From NCBI GenBank assembly GCA_023091665.1, contig JALJCQ010000013.1, forward strand, positions 1,674,001-1,738,000: a stretch of 64,000 nt of DNA, given 5' to 3'. The notes beneath the pieces are model-generated. The model saw only the letters and a list, made by a program, of their open reading frames with translations, searched no databases and was not told the DNA's origin. The DNA is from Pythium myriotylum. Its lineage: Eukaryota > Oomycota > Peronosporomycetes > Pythiales > Pythiaceae. Every line of letters begins with the position of its first letter. Positions within the stretch are counted from its first letter, which is position 1. Made by a program: the position numbers and the translations under genes. Below, one piece after another: positions 30,731 through 39,409 of the stretch.

Positions 30731-31478
30731 ACTTGGTGATAGGCTTCCAACTACGAAGCAACCGGATTCGATGCTTCTATCCGTTTCGAAAGCATTATCA
30801 CAGAGATGATTCCAAATATGGACAAGGGAGATGTAGTCCCACAACACTCTGAACTGGTCCCATTCACTGTCAGTAACGAACGAGGTGCCGCCAACTTCTA
30901 TGAAGAGAACGATTCCTCATGGTTATGATGAAAAGACATTTTCACAAAGGAAGCCAGCTGTGCCACACACTTGTGGCAGTTGCTCAATTCCATTAACCAA
31001 AGACACAACACACAACTCACATCCATACACAATCACGGTCGCAGTCTCGCCCTCGCACTTGTGCCCACTTGCGCACCGTTCGCTCTTTCGAATTCACCTC
31101 TGCAGCTCGACTGCGACGAAGGCCTCGCACAGATTGCACTGCTAGCGCTTCCGCATCCGATCTCCAGGCGCGCAGTCGCTCTGGTTCCAACGCGCAGGAC
31201 GAGTGGGCGCACGCGCGTGGGTGCAAGCGAAAGCGACGACCTCTTTCCCTCGGAGCCTCGCGCTTAGGAGACTCGCGCTCTCGGTGGCGTGATCGGACCT
31301 GCTCCTCGAGGATGCCGTCTGCGACATGGTTGGGTCATGAACCCAACTATTGACTTGAGCAGGTAATTTAATATCAAAATCAAATAGAGGTTCTGAGTCG
31401 CAATATCATCATTCAAAATAAAGCAAAACATAATATTCAGCAGGTTCTAAAATTTTAGAACGAAGTTCCCATCAATCC
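30731..31478. other. Intergenic region upstream of CCDC39 and downstream of SDR copy 7
   Basis: About 750 bp. Both flanking genes are on the minus strand. Short frames of fewer than 100 codons only; AT-richer near 31370-31450. No gene, RNA or repeat recognised. Confidence 0.5.
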
Positions 31479-32453
31479 TCAAATTTCGAAGCGCTCGCCC
31501 AAGATCTCCTCGCTCAATCCCCAGAGGCTCGCCGCGGCTTCCTTGCTGTGGCTCTGCCCGCGAGACTCCTCTTTCACGGGGTAGCCGCGCCGCCCGCCGA
31601 GGCCGTCCGGCCCGTAGTAGTCGCCGCCGGCCACCGTCTCCACCGTCGCGGCGTAGAGCGTCGGCAACGCGCCCATCTCGGACGAGTTGATCGGCGCCAG
31701 CGACACGATCCACCCGACCACGCCGCGCGCGAACTTGGGGAAGATCGCCTCGATCAGCTTGTCCGCGATCGGCGTGTACGAGACGCCGGGGTGCGCGGCC
31801 ACGGACATCACGTTCGAGATCTTGGCGGTGTCGAGACGGCGCTGCAGTTCGTACGCGAAGAGCAGGTTCGCCAGCTTGGATTTGCCGTAGCGCGCCCACT
31901 GGTTGCCCGTTCCCTTGGCGAGCGTGTCGATCTCGAGCGACTCGGTGCGGCGATGCGCCAGGCTGCTCACGGTCACGACGCGCGCCGCCGGCGAGGCCTT
32001 GAGCAGATCGAGCAGCGACGCCGTGAGCAGGAAGTGGCTCAGATGGTTCACGCCAAACTGCATCTCGAAGCCGTCGGCAGTGAGCGGCTGCGGCGGCAGC
32101 GCCACGCCGGCGTTGTTGACGAGCAGGTCGAGGCGGTCGAAGCGGCGGCGAAACGCTTGCGCGAACTCGCGCACGCTCGCGAGATTGCTCAGGTCGACCT
32201 GCAGGAACTCGGCTCTCCCGGCGTCGGCTGGGTCGGCGTGCTCCTTGACAAACTTGTTGAGCTCCTTCGCTGCTGCGCGGCCGCGCGAGTCGCTGCGGCA
32301 CGCGAGCACGACGTGGGCGCCGCGCTGTGCGAGCGCGCGCGCCGTGAAGTAGCCGATGCCCGAGTTGCCGCCCGTGACGATGGCCACTTTGCCGCGCTGC
32401 GACGGGATCTGCGAGCCGTCCCAGCGCGTCGTGGTCGAGCTGCCGACGCCCAT
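31479..32453 (-). CDS. Short-chain dehydrogenase/reductase, copy 7 (inverted)
   Basis: 324 aa, ATG at 32453. VTGGNSGIGY, VVLACRSDSRGR, NNAGVALPPQ, catalytic Ser in VVTVSSLAHRR, and YGKSK. It shares the array's overall design (WDGSQIPSQRGKVAIVTG start, GPDGLGG...GYP end) but sits 4.8 kb away, beyond lumazine synthase and CCDC39, and in the opposite orientation. Its sequence differs from the plus-strand copies more than they differ among themselves (GVNHLSHFLLTASL in place of LGHFYL). It diverges from the BT1 transporter within ~200 bp. Confidence 0.9.
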   Translation of the reverse strand: MGVGSSTTTRWDGSQIPSQRGKVAIVTGGNSGIGYFTARALAQRGAHVVLACRSDSRGRAAAKELNKFVKEHADPADAGRAEFLQVDLSNLASVREFAQAFRRRFDRLDLLVNNAGVALPPQPLTADGFEMQFGVNHLSHFLLTASLLDLLKASPAARVVTVSSLAHRRTESLEIDTLAKGTGNQWARYGKSKLANLLFAYELQRRLDTAKISNVMSVAAHPGVSYTPIADKLIEAIFPKFARGVVGWIVSLAPINSSEMGALPTLYAATVETVAGGDYYGPDGLGGRRGYPVKEESRGQSHSKEAAASLWGLSEEILGERFEI

Positions 32454-32644
32454 GGTCTCTCCACAAAGCTTTTTGGCAAGTGGAGCTGCTCAAGCGCGAC
32501 GAGAGGAAGAGTTCCCACGGTTGGATGACGTCGCCATCCACGTCGACGCGACAGAAGCTTCTCTCAGTACGTTCCATGGGCCGACCGATCTCGAAGAGAC
32601 GTGTCGGCGTCGAGCTCATCTCCGCGTCCAGTCTCACGCGAGCC

Positions 32645-34165
32645 ATGAAGTCCTCGCAGACCGATCTGCACGCCGACTTGTACGTGGCGCTGCTCGACGG
32701 CGCGCCGGCCAAGCCACCGCGCGCCGCCCACTCGCTCGCGACGCCGGCGACCGTCGCGATCCCCGTGGCGTATCTGTGCGTCGGCTTCCTCTTCGCGTTC
32801 CCGCGCGCCTACATCGAGTACTTTCCGCGCACGAAAGACGCGAGCGACGCGCAGCTGAGCACCGTGCTCGTCGTGCGCGCGCTGCCGTGGTCGGTCAAAG
32901 TGCTCTTCGGCGTCCTGCCCGACAACTTCCCGCTCGGCCACCGCCGCTTCAAGCCCTACATGGCGATCGGCTTTGCGCTCGCGTCGCTCTTCAACGGACT
33001 CATCGCGACGCGCGCCGAAGCGCTCTCCGTCGCCGCCTTCAGCCTGCTGCTGCTCGGCGCGATGGTCGGCACCGTGCTCGCCGACGTCATGAGCGACGCG
33101 CTCGTGGCCTCTCGCGTGCTCAAGAAGCAGGAGAACGCGCCCGGCCACGTCCAGTCGACCGTGTACCTGTGTCGCTATCTGAGCGAGATGGTCGGCTACT
33201 GGGGCGGCTCGCTGCTCAGCAACCGAGACCGGTGGGGGGTCGGGCTCTCGATGGGCCAGGTCTTCGGGCTTCTTGCCGTCGCCCCACTCGTCTCCGTCAT
33301 GCCCTGCCTCTACTTTCTCGAAGAGCCCGAGGCGCCGCGACTCGCGTCGTGGTCCAAGCAGAAGGAGATGCTCTGGCTCATGCTCCAGCGCCGCGCGACG
33401 TGGCAGCCGCTCTGCTTCCTCGCGCTCTTCAACGCGATGCTGCTGCACAACGCGGCATGGGGAAACTACCTGCGCGTCGCCTTCAACTTCGACGCCTTCC
33501 AGTACGGCGCGCTGTCGGCCATCGGGGCCACCGTCACCTTCATCGCTGTCTTCACGTATCGAGAGTACGTCATGAACAGCTTCGATGCACCGTGGCACAG
33601 CGTCTACGTTGTCACGGCTGTGGTCGTCGCCGTGTTCTCCTTGCTTAACGTTCTCCTGGTCTTTGGAGTGAACGAGTCGCTCGGGATCCCTGCCTTCTGG
33701 TTCTCCATCGGCGATTCAGCCGCCATATCATTCGCGAAAGGCTTCCAGCAGCTTCCTCTTGCTGTCATGCTCGTTTCGGTCTGCCCCGAGAACCAAGAGG
33801 GCGTCGCCTATGCGCTGCTGACCAGCATCACCAACTTAGCCCATGCCTTCGCCAACACCATTTCCAACATGCTATTGCGAATATGGCCAGTCGAGCTACC
33901 AGATCTTCAGCGAGGAGACTATAGCGGTGTTTGGAAACTAACTGTACTCACCAGTGTCGTCTCGCTGCTGCCGCTGCTGTTCGTCAAGAGTCTCCTACCT
34001 CGAGGAAAGAGGGAGCAAGACGCGATGCGCGATGAGCTATCACTGCGCGGAGCTTACGGCGCGCTCGCTTTGTACGCCTTCGCCTTTGTGTGGGTCTTCG
34101 CACTCAGCATGCTCGCCATCATCAAGCCCTGTAGCATCTTGGTTGGCGGGCATGGATGTACCTAG
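32645..34165 (+). CDS. BT1/FBT-family (folate-biopterin-type) membrane transporter
   Basis: 506 aa if translation starts at 32645; in-frame ATGs at 32525 and 32576 would add up to 40 residues, and I prefer 32645 because the earlier stretch is basic and overlaps the short divergent promoter. About 12 hydrophobic segments. BT1 hallmarks include SVKVLFGVLPDNFPLGHRR after the first helices, the ADVMSDALV block and the later QGFxQLPL-like segment (here KGFQQLPLAVML). BT1 proteins are MFS relatives that carry pteridines or folates in trypanosomatids and plastids; oomycetes have many, mostly uncharacterised. The substrate is not predictable here. Confidence 0.87.
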   Translation: MKSSQTDLHADLYVALLDGAPAKPPRAAHSLATPATVAIPVAYLCVGFLFAFPRAYIEYFPRTKDASDAQLSTVLVVRALPWSVKVLFGVLPDNFPLGHRRFKPYMAIGFALASLFNGLIATRAEALSVAAFSLLLLGAMVGTVLADVMSDALVASRVLKKQENAPGHVQSTVYLCRYLSEMVGYWGGSLLSNRDRWGVGLSMGQVFGLLAVAPLVSVMPCLYFLEEPEAPRLASWSKQKEMLWLMLQRRATWQPLCFLALFNAMLLHNAAWGNYLRVAFNFDAFQYGALSAIGATVTFIAVFTYREYVMNSFDAPWHSVYVVTAVVVAVFSLLNVLLVFGVNESLGIPAFWFSIGDSAAISFAKGFQQLPLAVMLVSVCPENQEGVAYALLTSITNLAHAFANTISNMLLRIWPVELPDLQRGDYSGVWKLTVLTSVVSLLPLLFVKSLLPRGKREQDAMRDELSLRGAYGALALYAFAFVWVFALSMLAIIKPCSILVGGHGCT

Positions 34166-34195
34166 ACTCCCTTGACTCGAAGCTCCGAATTGCTC

Positions 34196-35622
34196 TCACT
34201 GAACGAGTGACTGCTGGACGAGTCCGATGAGCTGTTCGAGTTGCTGTTTACGGGTGGGTTGGTGGGGTCTCGATCGTTCTTGGTTTGATAACGGTGGATG
34301 ATTAAGCGAGAGAGCCGAGAGGAATTGTCGTTCCGCCGCGAGCAGACAGAGCCGCCCGAGAGCCACGATGCTATTGTGCTGAGCTTTCTGCCACGCCACC
34401 ACAAGGTTCTCACTGGAGACTCCGTAGAGTCTGTCTAATTCCTTGTAAATTATGGCTATCCCCTCTTCCCACGCCAAGAAAATGTCGAATGCATGTTCTC
34501 GAAGCTGCGGATCGCACTGCTTTGTCTTGATCTGGTTATGCTCGTTCTTGATCCACGGATGCGCTAGAATGGATACGAGAGGGAGACGTTTGGGCGGGTC
34601 CACCAACAAAATGCTTCGAATGAGTTGCTGCGCGTCCTTGGAAACGTCTGCCGGGAACGTGATTTGCGTCGTCCGAATCGTCTGATACAATTGGTGCAAG
34701 TTCGTCGCCTGGAAAGGAAATTTGCCGCACAGCAGCAAATACAAAATGATGCCGAGACTCCACACGTCGACAAGTTTGCCATTGTAGTTCTTGCAGGAGA
34801 CCACCTCCGGCGCCATGTAGGACGGAGTACCGCAGAAATTCTTGACGCCCCGAGCTGTTCGCAAACCACTATCACTCTCGTTTAGAAGAGGGTTCTCGCG
34901 TTGGCTGAAGCCAAAATCGATGATCTTGGGATGTAGGGCGTCGCCAAAAGCACATTTTCGAGTTTCAAATCGCGGTGAATCACATTTTGACGGTGGAGAG
35001 CAACGACCGCACTGCAGAGATCAGCGAAAATGGGTCTGGCTGTGGTTTCCGGGAGTCTTTGATGTGGGTATTTCTTGAGGAGATCGCAGAGACTGCCCCC
35101 TCCGGCGAACTCCATTACGAGCTGAATCTGCGTGGGAGTTTCAAACGCCTCGATGAACCGAGCAATTCCTGGGTGAGGATGGAGTGCTGCAATGAGCTTG
35201 ACCTCTTGGCGGACGCGCCTCCACTCAAGTGCGTCACTGCATCCCTTGTGCTGAGGATTTTGCTTTTGGTGAGCACTTACAGCTGTTGGTGAACACACGT
35301 GCGCGCCTTTCTCACGGGAGTAGCTCTTAATCGCAACCTTCTCATTCGTCAGTCGGTGGCTCGCGAGCTGCACACGCCCGAAAGTTCCTTTGCCAACCAC
35401 TCTCCCGATCGAGTACCATGAACTTGCCTCGTCGCGCTTTAACACTGTATCACGATTCGTCGACGACTCGGTATGCACGAGTCGCTTGGTTGCCTCGGAG
35501 TTGTTGAAACAAAGCTGCATGTTCTCCTGTTGAGCATTGATAGCCGCGAGTGCGAGCGTCTTTTCATCACTGGACATTGTGAGTGAGTGGTCTGAGTGCG
35601 TGGAAGATCCTCTCTCAGTCAT
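34196..35622 (-). CDS. Serine/threonine protein kinase with an apparent frameshift
   Basis: ATG at 35622. The glycine loop GKGTFGRVQLA, VAIK lysine and HRDLKLENVLL catalytic loop are in one frame (down to ~34950), which would then run into a stop at 34882. The DFG motif (KIIDFGFSQREN), activation segment VKNFCGTPSYMAPEVV, DVWSLGIILYLLLCGKFPF and the rest of the C-lobe continue in the frame starting near 34950 and ending at 34196. The switch occurs in a run of four A's on the plus strand (34946-34949); one extra base there restores a normal kinase. The fold resembles CAMK/SNF1-like kinases. A ~25-residue insert before SDALEWRR may be a 48-nt unspliced intron. Sequencing error, pseudogene or recoding all remain possible. 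Confidence 0.82.
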
Positions 35623-35956
35623 TCGCTGGAATAATGAATCAAGCTGCTGGGAACCACTTGCCTACTGCAACGCCTCCTCAGCTAGCATACCGCTGGCGTC
35701 AATGAGAGCGTCCTGTAGTCGCGTCTTCTTCATTGTGTACGCCAGAGATGCATCTTGTTCGTTCAAGCGCCTCGGGATACTAGAGGAAGTGCGACGTCGC
35801 GGCGTCTGGCTGCTCTTCATTGATTTGTTGGTAAGAGCAAAGGCTTTGGCATGGGAAGCCAGCTATTTGTGAGAGCGTGGTCGCTGCTCACACGTCACAG
35901 TTAAAACGACGCCCATGAAGATATAAACGGCAAACTGAATTTCTCCCTCGCGAAGT
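35623..35956. other. Divergent promoter region, kinase/anoctamin
   Basis: 334 bp between the kinase start (-) and the anoctamin start (+). No gene and no recognised element. Confidence 0.45.
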
Positions 35957-38900
35957 ATGGAGCGAAGTGAGCAGCAATCTGCTGCGGATGCTGTGAGCGA
36001 AGTCTTGGGCGGCCATGGTATCTCACGGCAGCGCAAGCTACTGGCACTACGTCCATCAACAACAGCCCTTCCTGGGCCTGGAATAACGCGTTACATGCCT
36101 AGTGCAATAGGTCATGCTCCTTTCGTCTCAGCTAGGCAACAGCTCCAGGCATCGGTGCCTCCGTCCAGTGCGAGAACGAATCCTTCCGATGGCAATCGCT
36201 CTGGCGCGCAAAGTCCTCCTCGTCACACGACGTTAACCATTAACGACGAGTCCTCTCCTTCAGGGCCGGTGGCTGCACCACAGGCTGTTCCTCCCCGCTT
36301 CCGCGGTTCTCCTTTGAGCATTGACACTACGAACGGGCAGCAGCGGAAGGAGTCATTTCACGGGCCGCGTCTCTCTCCTCCACTTGTCCAGCCTGGATCC
36401 GGTGGGCGACAATTAGCTCCAGCGACTAGCGGCTCTCGCAGTGATCGTAAGGGCCTCCCGGCATCTGGAGGCCAACGAGCAACACCAACATTATCGCCTC
36501 CGCCACCCACAAAGCTGCTTTCGTCCGTATTGTTGCGTCGCAAGCCACCCCCGCGACCACCGTCACCGTCGCATGAGACACCTTTGGGTGTCGCCCCGCA
36601 AACCGCACCACACGTACTCTTTTTCCAAGACACGGACAGCGAGACATCTAGCCAGCACCCACGCCACAACGACAGCGACGACAGTGGGGATCGAACCTCC
36701 CACGGGACTACCGAGAGCTCGACCGACGAACGGCAAAGTGGAAAAGCCTCGCCCTCGAAGGTCCACAACCGGCGCCAGGCGAGCCACGTCCACTTGCCTG
36801 GCATCGAGAAGCTCGGTGAGCTTTCACGCGAGGAAGAGGCGTACGACTTTGCAATCCTGCTCAAGCCGTCCAAATTCGAAGAGCACGCTGAGCTTGTCGT
36901 GTCAACTATCGCCCATGGCGAGCAGAACGCCACCGAGGCGACCGCACTCCACCGCGCAGCCTCGAACGTCCATTCGATCGCGACGTCGGCCACGGGTGCA
37001 GATGAGGCTCAGGCCAACGGAGTCGCGGCTGAGGCGCCGTGCAAACTGCCTGGGACTCCCCGCTCAAACTTGCGCAAGCAAAAGAAGGACCCCGCGAGTG
37101 CTCGCGCGCAGATCATCGAGCGCATCACACGGACGGGACTGCTGGCCAAGCGTCTGCTCTCGCTCGACGGCAAGCAGACACTGCTCAAGGTGCGCGCCCC
37201 GCAGCATGTGCTCGAGATGGGAGCCGAGCGTCTGCGGCTCCGCAAGCTACGGCGGTTCGATCAGATCTGGATGGAGTTCGCGTGTGAGCTGCGCGAGACG
37301 TTCGCCGACTTCGACGCGACACGCGGTGGCGTTCAGTTCCTCGACAGCGAGAAGCAATCCATCGTGTTCGCTCTGCTCACGAGCGACGTGGCACAGGGCG
37401 GCGCCGGACTGAATGAGTTCTGCCCTCTCAAGTCGAAGCACGTGCTCAAGATGTTTCCGCTCCACAAGCACGAGGACCTCGCCGCGTTGCGCTTGCACTG
37501 GGTCACGTACTGGCGCGAGGCGTCGACCTGCGGCATGCGCGCCAAGCGGCTTGTGGGTTTCGCGCTCCAGCAACCTGTCGACGAGGTTGCGCAGTACTAC
37601 GGGGAGCGCATCGCCTACTACTTCGCGTGGATCGAGATGTACACGCGGTGGCTCGTCGTACCGAGCGTCGCAGGAGTGCTCTTGTTCGCCCTACAGCTGC
37701 GGGCCAAGACGCTGGACCACCCACTCGCGTCTGGCTACGCCATCTTCATGGCGCTCTGGACCTCGGCCTTCCTGCTCGCATGGAAGCGGCGTGCTGCGGC
37801 GCTCGCCTACCGGTGGGGCACGCTCGGGTACGAAGAGGCCGAGCAGACACGACCCGAGTTCTATGGAGACCCTGGTGTGTCCACGGAGACCGTCAAGAGG
37901 TACCCGGCGTGGAAGAGGTACGCCAAGTACGCCGTGACCGTGACCGTGGTTGTCGCCTGCATCGCCCTCGTGCTCGTTCTCACTTTCTACGCGTTCGTGA
38001 CGCGTGATCGACTCGAGGCCCAGAGCATCGCGGTCAAGGCCGAAGCCACGAACCTCGCCAAGGACATCGCGGGGGACCTCGAGCACGGGCTCACGATGGC
38101 CAACTTCAAGCGGCTCACGTCGCTGGGCATGGACTGGGACTTCTGGTTCTACTTTTTGATCACGCCGATTCTCTACGGACTGCTGATCCCCGTGCTCGAC
38201 TACGTCTTCACGGCGTTCGCTCGGCGCATGACCAACTGGGAAAACCACCAGACGGAGTCTCACTACCAGAGCCACCTCATCCTCAAGGTCTTCTCCTTCC
38301 GCTTCGTGCACGTCTTTGCGTCGCTGTACTACTACGCCTTCAAGAACGCCGGCTCGGACGCTAGCGGCAGCAGCCTGCTGCGGGTTGCTGTGCAGCTCGC
38401 GAGCTTCATGGTCTCGGACCAGCTCTGGCGCAATGTCATGCAGACGCTCTACCCGTTCGTTATGCGCCGTCTCCACGTTCAGCGCAAGAAGAAGGCTACG
38501 AACGCTCAGTTCCACCAGTCGACCGTCTTCAACTCCACGTCACTTCGCGCCCGCCACGGCTCGCAGGCGCACCACGCGGCTGCCACAAGCAACGCTGTCA
38601 TCCACGAGCAGTGCGTGCGCCTTGAGCAGGCGTCGGACCACGCGTGGGAAGAGGCCGAGCTCGACGAGTACGACACGTTCGAAGACTACACGGAGATGCT
38701 CATCCAGTTCGGGTACGTGACGTTCTTCTCGCTCGCGTTCCCGCTCGCACCACTGCTCGCGCTCATCAACAACGTCTTCGAAATGCGCATGGACGCGTTC
38801 AAGCTCTGCCACACCAAGCAGCGCCCGCGTGCGCAGAAGGCCAGCGGGATCGGTATCTGGCTCCACGTGCTCCAGCTCATGAGCGTCCTCGCCGTGCTCA

Positions 38901-39292
38901 CCAACTGCCTCCATATCGCGTTCACGACGACGCTCATCGAGCGACTCTTTCCTCACGTGACTGCGACCCACAAAGTGTGGCTGGTCTTCGGGGTCGAGCA
39001 CTTGATCCTCGCCCTCAAGGTCTGGATGATGGTTGTGATCCCGTCCACGCCCAGCGACGTCAAGGACAAGGTCCGGCGCGAGCGAGAACATGCCAAGATC
39101 GAGAGCGCACGCGCCATGGCCGCCAAGATCCAAAGCCAGCAGTTGCAGGCCGAGCAGCAGCGCTCGAGCGAGCAATCCCCGGCTCCGAGCGGGGACGATG
39201 CGGGGTTGCGGCGACGCAGCCATGCAGCCAGCAGCGGGACCGAAGCCAACGTTGACGGACTGCGTGTAGCTCAGGCAGTGCTGGAAGCATGA
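35957..39292 (+). CDS. Anoctamin/TMEM16-family membrane protein
   Basis: A 1,111-aa single-exon protein. Residues 1-400 are Ser/Pro-rich and disordered, then a cytosolic alpha/beta domain. From KLRRFDQIWMEFACELRETF the anoctamin core begins: FPLHKHEDLAALRLHWV, then YYGERIAYYFAWIEMYTRWLVVPS (split by a helix start), and about ten membrane segments. The TM7-TM8 signature EDYTEMLIQFGYVTFFSLAFP and LALINNVFEMRMDAFK carries the conserved Glu/Glu/Asp residues of the calcium site. Family members are Ca2+-activated chloride channels or phospholipid scramblases; which activity applies cannot be read from the sequence. The long N-terminal extension is unusual compared with animal anoctamins. Confidence 0.93.
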   Translation: MERSEQQSAADAVSEVLGGHGISRQRKLLALRPSTTALPGPGITRYMPSAIGHAPFVSARQQLQASVPPSSARTNPSDGNRSGAQSPPRHTTLTINDESSPSGPVAAPQAVPPRFRGSPLSIDTTNGQQRKESFHGPRLSPPLVQPGSGGRQLAPATSGSRSDRKGLPASGGQRATPTLSPPPPTKLLSSVLLRRKPPPRPPSPSHETPLGVAPQTAPHVLFFQDTDSETSSQHPRHNDSDDSGDRTSHGTTESSTDERQSGKASPSKVHNRRQASHVHLPGIEKLGELSREEEAYDFAILLKPSKFEEHAELVVSTIAHGEQNATEATALHRAASNVHSIATSATGADEAQANGVAAEAPCKLPGTPRSNLRKQKKDPASARAQIIERITRTGLLAKRLLSLDGKQTLLKVRAPQHVLEMGAERLRLRKLRRFDQIWMEFACELRETFADFDATRGGVQFLDSEKQSIVFALLTSDVAQGGAGLNEFCPLKSKHVLKMFPLHKHEDLAALRLHWVTYWREASTCGMRAKRLVGFALQQPVDEVAQYYGERIAYYFAWIEMYTRWLVVPSVAGVLLFALQLRAKTLDHPLASGYAIFMALWTSAFLLAWKRRAAALAYRWGTLGYEEAEQTRPEFYGDPGVSTETVKRYPAWKRYAKYAVTVTVVVACIALVLVLTFYAFVTRDRLEAQSIAVKAEATNLAKDIAGDLEHGLTMANFKRLTSLGMDWDFWFYFLITPILYGLLIPVLDYVFTAFARRMTNWENHQTESHYQSHLILKVFSFRFVHVFASLYYYAFKNAGSDASGSSLLRVAVQLASFMVSDQLWRNVMQTLYPFVMRRLHVQRKKKATNAQFHQSTVFNSTSLRARHGSQAHHAAATSNAVIHEQCVRLEQASDHAWEEAELDEYDTFEDYTEMLIQFGYVTFFSLAFPLAPLLALINNVFEMRMDAFKLCHTKQRPRAQKASGIGIWLHVLQLMSVLAVLTNCLHIAFTTTLIERLFPHVTATHKVWLVFGVEHLILALKVWMMVVIPSTPSDVKDKVRREREHAKIESARAMAAKIQSQQLQAEQQRSSEQSPAPSGDDAGLRRRSHAASSGTEANVDGLRVAQAVLEA

Positions 39293-39409
39293 GCCGAGAC
39301 GGATACAATAAATAGGGATCTTGTTATCCATCATAGTAGCCGTAGCTTGATTCTAGGGACCCGTCTCGCTGAGGAGAGGGATCCTTCTATGGGGCAGGGT
39401 TCTAGGCTT

